Positions 46,283-57,579 of a DNA stretch of 64,000 nt are shown here, piece by piece. The stretch is from the NCBI GenBank assembly GCA_963737075.1, contig CAVTRI010000001.1, forward strand, positions 372,001 through 436,000. Reading direction: 5' to 3'. How positions within the stretch are numbered: position 1 is the first letter of the stretch; every line of letters starts with the position of its first letter. The translations under genes were made by a program, and so were the position numbers. The notes beneath the pieces are model-generated. The model did not search any database, had not been told where the DNA came from, and saw only the letters and a list, made by a program, of their open reading frames with translations. This DNA is from CAVTRI01 sp963737075 (lineage in GTDB: Bacteria; Actinomycetota; Acidimicrobiia; Acidimicrobiales; Palsa-688).

Positions 46283-47686
46283 ATGAGATGCCGTACGCTC
46301 TCCCCGGTGCACTCGAGAGGACAGCATGTCCAACGGCGGAGCACATGGGGCCGATGGTGGCCGCTGGCGGCGGTGGCCGCCCTGGTCGCTGCCGGCGCGG
46401 GCGTTGCCATCGGGGTGCACGCCAGTTCCTCGTCGAGCAACAGCATCGCGGCCGGCAGCGGCTCGGGCGGCGGATTTCGCGGGCACCAGACGACCACCAC
46501 CGTGCCGGAATCCGAGCTGGTCGCCCGGCTGGCGGCGAAAGTGTCCTTCCAGCCCCCACTGGGGGAGACCGCGGTGTTGCCCAATGCCCCCGTGCAGGTC
46601 AGCACCCCGGTCGGCAAGCTCACCGCTGTGCAGGTCGTCTCGCCCGCCGGCGTGGCGGTACCCGGCGCCCTCGACACCACCGCCCAGCACTGGACGGCCA
46701 GCGGTGGCCTCGAAGCGGGCGAGCAGTACTCGATCGCGGCCACGGTTCAAGCCCCCGACGGGCTGATCGCGACTTCCCATTCGTCGTTCACCACCGAAGC
46801 CGCCAACGACAAGGTCAAGGACATCCTGCTGCCCAACACCGGCACGATTGTTGGCGTCGGCGAGCCTGTCACCGTCAAGTTCTCACAGTCTGTTACCGAC
46901 CCGACGGCCCGGGCTTCGGTGCTGTCGCACTTCACGATTGTCGAGACCCAGCCGGTACCGGGCGGCTGGTACTGGTTCTCGCCCAAGGAGCTGCACTTCC
47001 GACCGCAGACGTTCTGGCCCGTCGGCGAGAAGGTCACCGTGACCTCCAACCTGGCCGGCTGGAACGCGGGCGACGGCAACTGGGGCACGCTGACCAACAG
47101 CGTCAGCTTCGCCGTCGGCGACTCGCACGTCTCGGTCGCCAACCTGGCCAGCCATGTGATGACTGTCAGCGACAATGGAAGGCCTGTCTACACTTTCCCG
47201 ATCAGCGGCGGGCGGGATCAGTACCCGACCATGGACGGCTGGCACATCGCGATGGACAAGGAGCCCGTGGTCCACATGGTGTCGTCGACGGTGGGCATCC
47301 CCGTCAACTCGCCCAACGGCTACGACGAATTTGTCTACGACGACGTGCACATCTCGGACTCAGGTGAGTACGTGCACTCGGCCCCCTGGTCCGTCGGCGC
47401 CCAGGGCAACACCAACGTCTCCCACGGCTGCGTCAACATCAGCCCGGCCAACGCGGTCACCTTCATGAACTTCACGCAGGTTGGCGACGTGATCCAGGTC
47501 GTCGGCTCGCCGCGGCCCCCCGTGGCAGGCGACCACGGCGTCATGGACTGGGACACCGACTGGAGCCTCTGGACCCCGGGGACCGTGACCCCGGCCACCC
47601 CGCCGCCCACGCCCACAACCGCGGCAACGACACCCACGACGACTACCCTCGCCCCCCAGCAAGCCGCCGTGAGGCCCGGCTACTGA
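46283..47686 (+). CDS. L,D-transpeptidase with Ig-like domains
   Basis: Forms 3-3 cross-links in peptidoglycan. 467 residues. An N-terminal membrane anchor (WWPLAAVAALVAAGAGVAIGV, residues about 25-45) and Ser/Gly linker are followed by two Ig-like domains and a YkuD catalytic domain with HSAPWSVGAQG and SHGCVNIS, nucleophile Cys383. A Pro/Thr-rich C-terminal tail follows. The plan resembles mycobacterial LdtMt2. The exact start is uncertain: ATG 46283 keeps the whole anchor, and an ATG at 46326 is out of frame. Confidence 0.92.
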   Translation: MRCRTLSPVHSRGQHVQRRSTWGRWWPLAAVAALVAAGAGVAIGVHASSSSSNSIAAGSGSGGGFRGHQTTTTVPESELVARLAAKVSFQPPLGETAVLPNAPVQVSTPVGKLTAVQVVSPAGVAVPGALDTTAQHWTASGGLEAGEQYSIAATVQAPDGLIATSHSSFTTEAANDKVKDILLPNTGTIVGVGEPVTVKFSQSVTDPTARASVLSHFTIVETQPVPGGWYWFSPKELHFRPQTFWPVGEKVTVTSNLAGWNAGDGNWGTLTNSVSFAVGDSHVSVANLASHVMTVSDNGRPVYTFPISGGRDQYPTMDGWHIAMDKEPVVHMVSSTVGIPVNSPNGYDEFVYDDVHISDSGEYVHSAPWSVGAQGNTNVSHGCVNISPANAVTFMNFTQVGDVIQVVGSPRPPVAGDHGVMDWDTDWSLWTPGTVTPATPPPTPTTAATTPTTTTLAPQQAAVRPGY

Positions 47687-47705
47687 TCTACGGTCGTCTG
47701 CCGGC

Positions 47706-48695
47706 TCAGGCGGGGGTGGCGACCAACGCGCGCAGGTCCCGAGTCGCCCGTTCAGGCGGGACGACGTTGATGAGCACCCCCGAGCCCATCTCGAACCCAC
47801 CGCGGGTGACCACCTTGGGCATGATGTGCACGTGCCAGTGGTAGTCGCCGCTCACCCGGTACGGAGCCGAGTGGAACATGACGTTGTACGCCACGTCGCC
47901 CAGCAGGGACCGCAGCGAGCGCAGCGCCAGCGTCACTGACCGGCCCATGGCGGCCAGCTCGTCGTCGGGTGCCTCGTACAAATGCGAGCCGTGGGTACGC
48001 GGGATCAGCAGCATCTCGTAGGGTGTGCCGCTCCAGAAGGGGCTGATCGTCACCACCTGGTCGTCGGCGTGGACGACACGATGGCCGGCCTCTTCCTCGG
48101 CGTCGATGACCGCGCACAGCAAGCAGTTGCCTTTGAACCGGGTGAACCCGGCCATCTCGTTGGCGGTCTCGCCCGGGATGAACGGCATCGACAGCAGCTG
48201 CCCATGCGGATGCTTCAACGACGCGCCGGCTTCACGCCCGCAGTTGACGACAGCCTGGCTGTAGCGCAGCCCCGGAAGCTTGGCGTGCTCGCCCATCCGA
48301 TCCCGGAGGGCCGCCATGACCAGCGCAGCGTGGGCGTCGGTCAGATCCGCCCAACTGGCAGAGTGCTCCGGGGTGAGCACGAACACCTCGTGGATGCCGC
48401 TCGCCGGCGCCTGGGTGAACGCCGGCCCAAGGTGCGACACGACCATTGGCTCGTCGCCGCTGAACGCTGGGAAGCGGTTGGGCACCACCCGCACCTCCCA
48501 GTGCCCATCGGCACCGTAGGTCTCCAACGCCGGGGGCATGTTGTCCTCGACGCCGGGGCAGAACGGGCACGGTCGGCCCAGGTCGTGCTCGACTGGAAGG
48601 CGGCTGGAGTCGAAGCTCATCGAGGGGCGCTCTAAGCGTTCGCCGGCAATCACGACCCATCGGCCCGTCATGGGGTCGAGGCGAAGCTGGCTCAT
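47706..48695 (-). CDS. galT: Galactose-1-phosphate uridylyltransferase (GalT/HIT superfamily)
   Basis: Transfers UMP between UDP-glucose and galactose-1-phosphate. 329 residues from the Met at 48695 (another Met lies 8 codons upstream). Zinc cysteines in RPCPFCPG, the catalytic HPHGQ in SLKHPHGQLL, and a second HIT-like repeat HWHVHIMPK are visible. No galK or galE is adjacent; with glucan genes nearby a role in sugar-nucleotide supply is plausible, and related ADP-glucose-using enzymes cannot be excluded. Confidence 0.85.
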   Translation of the reverse strand: MSQLRLDPMTGRWVVIAGERLERPSMSFDSSRLPVEHDLGRPCPFCPGVEDNMPPALETYGADGHWEVRVVPNRFPAFSGDEPMVVSHLGPAFTQAPASGIHEVFVLTPEHSASWADLTDAHAALVMAALRDRMGEHAKLPGLRYSQAVVNCGREAGASLKHPHGQLLSMPFIPGETANEMAGFTRFKGNCLLCAVIDAEEEAGHRVVHADDQVVTISPFWSGTPYEMLLIPRTHGSHLYEAPDDELAAMGRSVTLALRSLRSLLGDVAYNVMFHSAPYRVSGDYHWHVHIMPKVVTRGGFEMGSGVLINVVPPERATRDLRALVATPA

Positions 48696-48796
48696 CGCCG
48701 CTGGAGTCGGGGAGAACACGTTTCACCCACAACCACGACGGTACCGCTGCGGAGCGACGATGTGGGATATGCCTGGCTGGCAGCGGCCGTAGGCTG

Positions 48797-49931
48797 ATGC
48801 GCGTGCTGGCCTACCTGGACCACGCGGCGACCACTCCGATGCGTCCCGAGGCCACGGCCGCCATGCTGCCGTGGTTGACGGAGCGCTTCGGGAACCCATC
48901 TGGATCCCCACCGCGTCGCGCGGGCCGCGCGAGCCGCGGTCGACGACGCGCGGGAGGTCGTGGCCGGTGCGCTCAGGGTGGCGCCGTCAGGCGTCGTGTT
49001 CACCGCGGGGGGCACCGAGGCTGACAACCTGGCCGTGCTCGGTGCCGTGGCGGTCCGGCCGGGCCCCGTCGTCGTCAGCGCCGTCGAGCACGAAGCCGTG
49101 CTGCGGGCGGCGGCCGCCAGTGGGCAGGAGGTCCGGGTGGCGAAGGTCGACAAGTCCGGCACGCTGGACGTCCCCGCCCTAGCAGCGATGATCGACCCCT
49201 CCGTGAGCGTGGTGTCCGTGATGCTGGTCAACAACGAAGTGGGCACGGTGCAACCGCTCGCCGACGTGCTGCGGGTGGTGCGGCGCAAGGCGCCCCAGGC
49301 GGTCGTGCACACCGATGCCGTCCAGGCGGTGTCCTGGCTCGATGTGTCCGAGGCGGCCGCGGGCGCAGATCTGGTGAGCATCAGCGCCCACAAGTTCGGG
49401 GGGCCACAGGGGGTCGGCGCGCTCGCCGTCGGCGAGCGGGCGACGGTGCGACCGGTGATTCACGGCGGCGGCCAGGAACAGGAGCGCCGCTCCGGCACGC
49501 ACAACGTCGCCGGCATCGCCGGGATAGCCGCCGCCCTCGAAGCCGTCGTCGGTGGGCGGTCACTCGAGTCCGCCCGGGTAGCGGCGCTTCGCGAACGGCT
49601 CTGGGACACATTGGCGGACACGGTGCCGCGCTTGACGCGCACGACGAGCGCGCCCACGACACCCGCGCACCTTCACGTGCTCGTCGACGGAGTCGAGAGC
49701 GAAGCGCTGCTCGTGCTGCTCGACCAGGCAGGCGTGTGCGCCTCCGCGGGCTCGGCCTGCGCCAGCGGGGCGCTGGATCCGAGCCATGTGCTGCTTGCGA
49801 TGGGCGTCCCGGAGGCAGCCGCCCTTGGCAGCCTGCGCCTGACCCTGGGCCACACGACGACCGAAGACGAGGTTGACCTCGCGGCCAAGGCGATCGCGGC
49901 GGCCGTGTCTCAGCTGCGGGAGCAGGCGTAG
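48797..49931 (+). CDS. iscS: Cysteine desulfurase (IscS/NifS type), apparent +1 frameshift
   Basis: PLP enzyme releasing sulfur from cysteine for tRNA thiolation and Fe-S clusters. The start (YLDHAATTPMRPEATAAM) is read to FGNPSGS, then the frame breaks at a run of four C at 48906-48909. Removing one C gives SHRVARAARAAVDDAREVVAG and joins the second frame (AGALRVAPSGVVFTAGGTEAD) into a 377-residue protein. The PLP lysine is in SISAHKFGGPQG and the reactive cysteine in GSACASG. The next gene is mnmA, its usual partner. Homopolymer error is more likely than inactivation. Confidence 0.9.
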
Positions 49932-49935
49932 GGGC

Positions 49936-53011
<3,076 letters not shown>

Positions 53012-53107
53012 CCCAGTGCCCTCTGGAACGGTTGGCTTGCTTATCGGCTCGCAGGTTCGCTTCTCACCGTTTGACGCTTTGAACAACCCTGTCTGCTCGG
53101 GCGCTCA

Positions 53108-53965
53108 TCAGGTCATGGTCGGCCGGGCCTGGGCGAAGGTCCAGCGATTGCCCTCCGGGTCGTCGGCCACATACATGGGAAGGCCCCATGGCGCGTCGAG
53201 CTTCTGCGCGATCGCTGCGCCTGATGCCTCAGCCCGGCGGAAGTGCCCTTCGATGTCCTCGACATACACCCAGGGGACGTGGGTGGCCGGGTGCTGTGCT
53301 CCTGACTCCTCGAGTTTGAAGATCATGAGGGAGCCGTTGCCGATCCGGAACTCGATCCACGGGTGCCCGTGCTCGGTCTCGGGCAACGGATCGTCTCCGT
53401 CTGGCAATGGATCCGGTGACTGGAAGCCAAAGACGTCAGCCAGCCAGCGGGCGGCGGCCGCAGGTTTTGCATAGCTGATGCCGAGGGCCAGCCGAGCGAT
53501 GTCTCGGACCTCTCGAGGCGCTGTCTCTCGGCGCTGACACCAGGTTCCGAACCACTTGGGCACGACGCGCGTCCAAGAGGTGCCCCCCCGATCGACCCCC
53601 CCGGCGGGGATGCGGGCGACGACCTTCACCGTGGTGGCCGCCCCCGAAGGTTGGAAGCTCACTTCGGTCTCCACATCATCGACGGAGCTCCGCCAAGCCA
53701 GGCGGCGTCCTGGTTCCCAGGCCGTGATGCGGGCCAACTCCAGAGCGTCGCCGGTCGAGTCGTCGTAGACCTCGAGGAGTCGGCCGCCGATCCCGGGCTC
53801 GCAGCGCATGGCGAGGACCCGTCCGCCCGACCAGTGGTTGATCGGGCCTCGCACCCACCACAGATCCAGCTCGTCGGTGAAGGCGTGGAACGCCGTGTCG
53901 GGGTCGGCGCGTACCTCCACCTGAGAGGCGATCGAGCGCTCGTCGCCGGTGTCCTTCTGTGTCAC
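53108..53965 (-). CDS. SRPBCC (AHSA1-like) and VOC/glyoxalase two-domain protein
   Basis: 285 residues from GTG 53965, overlapping the ArsR stop by 4 bases. Residues about 10-150 are an activator-of-Hsp90-like SRPBCC ligand-binding fold (RADPDTAFHAFTDELDLWW, ending with the domain's long helix). Residues about 165-285 resemble a VOC/glyoxalase domain (ISYAKPAAAARWLADVFGF and VADDPEGNRWTFAQ). ArsR-SRPBCC pairs are common; the added VOC domain is less usual. Ligand unknown. Confidence 0.83.
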   Translation of the reverse strand: MTQKDTGDERSIASQVEVRADPDTAFHAFTDELDLWWVRGPINHWSGGRVLAMRCEPGIGGRLLEVYDDSTGDALELARITAWEPGRRLAWRSSVDDVETEVSFQPSGAATTVKVVARIPAGGVDRGGTSWTRVVPKWFGTWCQRRETAPREVRDIARLALGISYAKPAAAARWLADVFGFQSPDPLPDGDDPLPETEHGHPWIEFRIGNGSLMIFKLEESGAQHPATHVPWVYVEDIEGHFRRAEASGAAIAQKLDAPWGLPMYVADDPEGNRWTFAQARPTMT

Positions 53966-54288
53966 CGTCTTTCCCTCCGTTCCATGTGCGCCTTGAACGC
54001 GCCAAGTTGGTCGTCCCATTGGGCCTGCAGCTGGTCCAGCCACGCTCGTACTGCCACCACGGACTCTTCGCGCAGGCGGAACACCCTTGCCCGGGCGTCG
54101 TTGGCGGGCCGCTCGTCGGCCACGACTCCAGCCTTCAGCAAGACCCGCAAGTGCTTGCTCATTGCCGGCGGGTTTACGCCCAGCTCGGCGGCGAGCTCCC
54201 CGGCCCGCCGCGGCGCCAGGCTGAGGAGCTCGACGGCTCGCAGCCGTGTGGGGTCGGCCAGCGCCTGCAGCACGGGGGCGACGGTCAT
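53962..54288 (-). CDS. ArsR-family winged-helix repressor
   Basis: 108 residues from the Met at 54288; in-frame sequence upstream is not conserved-looking. Winged helix with PVLQALADPTRLRAVELLSL, recognition region ELAAELGVNPPAMSKHLRVL and wing VVADERPANDARARVFRL. No metal-binding Cys pair is visible, so it is probably not a metal sensor. It is co-transcribed with the SRPBCC-VOC gene and probably controls that operon. Confidence 0.9.
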   Translation of the reverse strand: MTVAPVLQALADPTRLRAVELLSLAPRRAGELAAELGVNPPAMSKHLRVLLKAGVVADERPANDARARVFRLREESVVAVRAWLDQLQAQWDDQLGAFKAHMERRERR

Positions 54289-54386
54289 CGCTTTGGGAGC
54301 CACTGAGGCAATAGTTGCCCATGGAGGCAATCATTGTCAAGGGTTCGGCGCTTGCTTCGTTGGCAGTTCGCCGTCATGCTCGGCAC

Positions 54387-54641
54387 ATGCGCCACGCCAG
54401 TTCCGACGATCTCGATCGCGTGGAGGATCTGCTGATGGAGTTGCGCAAGCTATCCCAGTTGCGAGAGCGCAAGCGCGGCTCCTTCTCGCGCGGCGCTCAC
54501 GCGTTCCTGCACTTTCACGAGGACAGCGGCGACATCTACGTCGACGTGAAGCTCGACAAGGGATTCCAACGGCTGCCGCTTCGCAACCCTGGTGAGCGGA
54601 CTGACTTTCTCTTTCGGGTGCGGGCCGCTCTCGGGTCATAG
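54387..54641 (+). CDS. Small conserved protein of unknown function
   Basis: 84 residues from ATG 54387 (the frame is open 24 codons further up). Helical N-terminus (SDDLDRVEDLLMELRKL) and a beta-rich basic C-terminal half (FLHFHEDSGDIYVDVKLD). No motif recognised. Divergent from the ArsR gene with 98 bases between starts, so it could be under its control. Ends at the start of a repeat-rich intergenic stretch. Confidence 0.65.
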   Translation: MRHASSDDLDRVEDLLMELRKLSQLRERKRGSFSRGAHAFLHFHEDSGDIYVDVKLDKGFQRLPLRNPGERTDFLFRVRAALGS

Positions 54642-54679
54642 GCGCTTTGCGCGGCCGGTGGGCTTGTGTTCGCGGCGGA

Positions 54680-54811
54680 TCGCTTTAGTTGGCGGACGGT
54701 CGCTCGTCTTCGCGGTGGCGGGCTTGTCTTCGCGGCGGGTGGGCCTGTGTTCGCCGGCGGCGGGCTTGTCTTGGCGGCGGGTCGCTTTAGTTGGCGGACG
54801 GTCGCTCGTCT
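54680..54811. repeat. 30-bp direct repeat pair, 102 bases apart
   Basis: TCGCTTTAGTTGGCGGACGG plus ten further bases (TCGCTCGTCT) occurs at 54680-54709 and 54782-54811, identical, and the match continues imperfectly on both sides. Between them lie two degenerate copies of a GCGGGCTTGTCTTCGCGGCGG-like motif, so the whole stretch looks like nested slippage duplications. Confidence 0.88.
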
Positions 54812-54934
54812 CGCGGTGCGTAGCGCGCCAAGTGCCGCAGGATGGCGCGATCCGTCAGCACTGCACGATCACGGGGCGCGTTCCGGCTTCGTATAGGCGT
54901 CCTGATCGCGCCCGGCATAACCAACGAGAGGACT

Positions 54935-54966
54935 GACCGCGCCAAACCCGTACGTTTGGCGCGGTC
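54935..54966. repeat. Perfect 13-bp inverted repeat upstream of the 55000 gene
   Basis: GACCGCGCCAAAC (54935-54947), a 6-base spacer, and its exact reverse complement GTTTGGCGCGGTC (54954-54966). It could be a very stable RNA hairpin (terminator without T-run) or an operator for a dimeric regulator. The intergenic position 34 bases before the start at 55000 allows either. Confidence 0.85.
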
Positions 54967-54969
54967 CGG

Positions 54970-55000
54970 CTGATCTGAAAGCCGTAGCGTTTTCGATCAG
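54970..55000 (+). promoter_or_regulatory. Hairpin ending at the GTG start of the zinc-ribbon protein gene
   Basis: CTGATC (54970-54975) pairs with GATCAG (54995-55000), extended inside by TGAAA against TTTTC with one mismatch and one G-T pair. The last base is the G of the GTG start codon and there is no Shine-Dalgarno between, so the structure would hide the start in a leadered transcript. It may be fortuitous. Confidence 0.5.
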
Positions 55001-56340
55001 TGTTGCGGTGCGCCGGCTGCGGAGGTGACGTCTCGCCCTGGGCCGCCCGCTGTTCTGGGTGCGGACGCCCCGCTGAGGACGCCCTGGAAGTGCCGCCGGA
55101 CACCACTGCGCGGTCCTCGGACGGTGGCGAGAACGAGGTACCGTCCGCACCTGACCGCCGCCAGCCGACACGGCTTCGCCGCCACCCGGCGGCCACGTTT
55201 GCCGTCGCTGCCATCGTCTGGGTGGTCGCCGCGCTGAGCTGGCAGCTGACCTCCCGTTCCGGCGGACCGCAAGCCGCACCGGGCTGGGTCCGCTCGCTTC
55301 CCGGCCAGGTCGTGTCGCTGAACGAGGAGGGGGCGCTCGTGGTAAGCGCCCCCGACGGCAGCCACCCTGTGGTGCGCCCGAACCTCGGGTTCCACGACAG
55401 CGCACTCGGTCTCCTCGTGCCAGCTGACGCCCGCTTTGTGCTTGATCCGACCGGTGGGGTCGGGGCGACCGGCGGCGCGCAGACCGTCCGCAACCGGCTG
55501 GTCGCCCAGCTCGGCCCATCGGCGCAGCTGGCTATGCCCGACGCCTTCTCCGACGCCGAGCAGGCGGTCGTCGTGCTGTGGACACCGGGCGCAAACCGTT
55601 CGACATCGCTGCCGGCCTCGAACGTCAGCCTCGAGATCCTCTCCAGCGCCCGGGTCGTTTCCCTGGGAGTGGCCGACACCGCGGCCGGCGATCCCCGCAG
55701 CCTCGGGGCATTCGTGACGGTGCCAGCATTTCCAATGGATCTCTACGGCGTCGGCGGTACTGGGGCACCCGACCTCGCCGTCCAGTTGCGGGATGTCGGC
55801 TCCCGAGTGGTGACGCTGGCGACCGCCGACGAACTCGAACGGGATCTGCACCAGGATCCCTCTAAGGCGGTCAGCCTGGCCGTGTATCCGGACCCGACAG
55901 GCGACAAGGTGGCGGTGGTGGTCTCGCCGATGTTCAACGCTGCGATCAACTACCGGTCCGACGGTGGTGTGGTCGTGCTGGACCGCAGCGGTCGCGTACT
56001 GGGCGTCGGGCCGGCGCTCGACCCTGCTGGCGGAGGCGGAGGAAGTCATCCGGCGTGGTCACCGGACGGCAAGTCACTGGCCTACATCCAGTCGGCGAGC
56101 AACGGGGCAGACCTTATCGTGTGGACCGTCGGCGAGCGGGCCACGACGCGCGCGGTGGGGGGTTTGCCTGCCGCGGCGTCATGTATGTGGGGACCGAACG
56201 ACCGGGCGATCCTGTGCCCGGTCGCGAACCCTCAAGGTGAAAGCGAGCAGTGGGCCGTCGGACGCGCGGGCCAAGGGACGTTTGTGCGCGTTACCGCTCC
56301 GGGCGTCCCGGAGGCCTGGGTCGCCGGGGTGAAGATGTAA
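55000..56340 (+). CDS. Zinc-ribbon, membrane-anchored protein with beta-propeller-like exterior
   Basis: 446 residues from GTG 55000. A zinc ribbon starts at once (Cys4, Cys7, Cys18, Cys21), which fixes the start. A charged linker is followed by one membrane helix (residues about 62-83, FAVAAIVWVVAALSWQL) and an exterior of about 360 residues with repeated beta-strand units such as HPAWSPDGKSLAYIQSA, which recall TolB/WD40-type blades. Cytoplasmic ribbon and outer propeller suggest signalling or binding, but no function can be named. Confidence 0.75.
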   Translation: MLRCAGCGGDVSPWAARCSGCGRPAEDALEVPPDTTARSSDGGENEVPSAPDRRQPTRLRRHPAATFAVAAIVWVVAALSWQLTSRSGGPQAAPGWVRSLPGQVVSLNEEGALVVSAPDGSHPVVRPNLGFHDSALGLLVPADARFVLDPTGGVGATGGAQTVRNRLVAQLGPSAQLAMPDAFSDAEQAVVVLWTPGANRSTSLPASNVSLEILSSARVVSLGVADTAAGDPRSLGAFVTVPAFPMDLYGVGGTGAPDLAVQLRDVGSRVVTLATADELERDLHQDPSKAVSLAVYPDPTGDKVAVVVSPMFNAAINYRSDGGVVVLDRSGRVLGVGPALDPAGGGGGSHPAWSPDGKSLAYIQSASNGADLIVWTVGERATTRAVGGLPAAASCMWGPNDRAILCPVANPQGESEQWAVGRAGQGTFVRVTAPGVPEAWVAGVKM

Positions 56341-56361
56341 GAGGCGGCGGGAACGGGTGGA

Positions 56362-56637
56362 TCAGCTCGCTTCGAGGTCGACCAACCCGGGAGGGGCGCT
56401 GTCAAGAGTGGCCAGGATCGCCTCGGCAAGCCTTCGGGCCGACGCGGGCTCCAGCTCGACGGCGACCCGGGCGGCCGGACCCCGATCCGGGTTGAGAAAG
56501 TCGATGTTGACCGTGTGGTCGTCGGCGGCCCGAACGGGATGGTCGAGATAGACCATCGCGTTCGTGACGTCGAACCACCCGTCGGGGCCTTTGCCTGCGC
56601 CCCGGATCGACCGGGTCTCAGTCAGGTAGGTGCACAT
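56362..56637 (-). CDS. Small conserved protein (DUF6295-like)
   Basis: 91 residues. MCTYLTETRSIRG...GKGPDGWFDVTNAMVYLDHP and NIDFLNPDRGPAARVAVEL (read in parts) match my memory of an actinobacterial family called DUF6295; the name is not certain. No signal or membrane segment. It follows the dienelactone hydrolase gene by 9 bases in the same direction, and the two are probably co-transcribed. Confidence 0.7.
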   Translation of the reverse strand: MCTYLTETRSIRGAGKGPDGWFDVTNAMVYLDHPVRAADDHTVNIDFLNPDRGPAARVAVELEPASARRLAEAILATLDSAPPGLVDLEAS

Positions 56638-56646
56638 GGGATCGTC

Positions 56647-57396
56647 CTACGCTGCGAGGTAGCGCTCGAACCAGTCGAAGATCCGCTCCCAGCCGTCGCG
56701 GGCTGCCTCCGGCCGATACGCGGGCCGATCGACGGAGAAGAAACTGTGCCCGGCGCCCTCGTAGGAGTGAAACTCATAGGTCTTGCCGGCCTCTTTCAAG
56801 AGGCCCTCAAGCTCGTCCACGTGCTCCGGCGACGGATACTGGTCGTCGGAGCCGAACAACCCCAGCAGTGGGCAACTCAGCTTCGGCGTGAGGTGCCCGA
56901 GCGTTCCCACCTTGAGTGGAAAACCTTCCGGGACCTTGCCGACGACCAGCGCGCCATAACAGTCCACCGCGGCATCCAGGTCGAGTGAACAAGCAGCGAG
57001 GAAAGACTGCCGTCCGCCCGAGCAGTACCCGATCGTCGCCACCTTGCCGTTGGAAGCCGGCAGGCCCTTCAGATGCCGGATGGCTCCCTCTACGTCGCCG
57101 ACGAGGCGTTCGTCGGGGACGCCGCCCGCGGCCCGGGCGGTGGCGGCTGCGTCGTCCGGACTGGCGCCGGGAGCCTCCCGGGAGTACAGGTTGGGGCAGA
57201 CCGCCTGAAATCCCGCGGACGCGAAGCGACGGGTGATCTCCTTGGTTTCGCGGTCATACCCGGGCATGTGGTGGATCACCACCACCGAGCCATATGGGCC
57301 AGTGCCCGTCGGCACGGCGAGGTAGGCCTCGATCTCGGCAGCGCCGTCTCCGGTGATCGTGACGGTCTCGGCGCGGATCGGATGTTCCTGTTCCAC
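56647..57396 (-). CDS. Dienelactone hydrolase family protein
   Basis: 249 residues from GTG. Alpha/beta-hydrolase with a cysteine nucleophile elbow, IGYCSGGRQSF (G-x-C-x-G), acid in LFGSDDQYPSPEHV and His in YEGAGHSFFSVDRPAY, the C-D-H triad of dienelactone hydrolases. Natural substrate not evident; no catechol pathway genes are nearby. Confidence 0.9.
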   Translation of the reverse strand: MEQEHPIRAETVTITGDGAAEIEAYLAVPTGTGPYGSVVVIHHMPGYDRETKEITRRFASAGFQAVCPNLYSREAPGASPDDAAATARAAGGVPDERLVGDVEGAIRHLKGLPASNGKVATIGYCSGGRQSFLAACSLDLDAAVDCYGALVVGKVPEGFPLKVGTLGHLTPKLSCPLLGLFGSDDQYPSPEHVDELEGLLKEAGKTYEFHSYEGAGHSFFSVDRPAYRPEAARDGWERIFDWFERYLAA

Positions 57397-57443
57397 GGTC
57401 GCTCCCCTTGTCGTTCGCTCCGGTCCCGACCTGTCTAGCGCAG

Positions 57444-57548
57444 CCCGACCATCCGCGGCCGCGGCGACGCGTTGGGTGCCGGGGGCCAGGCGGCGAATGC
57501 TGGGTGCCCGGGCCGGGCGGCGATGCCACCCCGACCATCCGCGGCCGC
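57444..57548. repeat. Direct repeats upstream of the PASTA kinase gene
   Basis: CCCGACCATCCGCGGCCGC occurs at 57444-57462 and 57530-57548, 86 bases apart. Between them, GGGTGCC/GCCAGGCGGCGAATGC-like and GGGTGCCC/GGGCGGCGATGCC-like units form a further imperfect tandem pair. The stretch lies in the divergent gap before the kinase start at 57580. Confidence 0.85.
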
Positions 57549-57579
57549 CGCGAAGCCCGCCGGTAGCCTCCCCGGCGAC

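Larger units (their letters stand above)
54642..54999. other. 358-base gap with degenerate repeats and two hairpins; no gene seen
   Basis: No convincing coding frame is seen here. The first half (about 54650-54820) consists of degenerate repeats of a GGCGGGCTTGTCTTCGCGGC-like unit, within which a 30-base stretch is duplicated exactly. The second half carries a perfect 13-bp inverted repeat and a second hairpin that runs into the next gene's start codon. These are listed separately. Confidence 0.8.
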
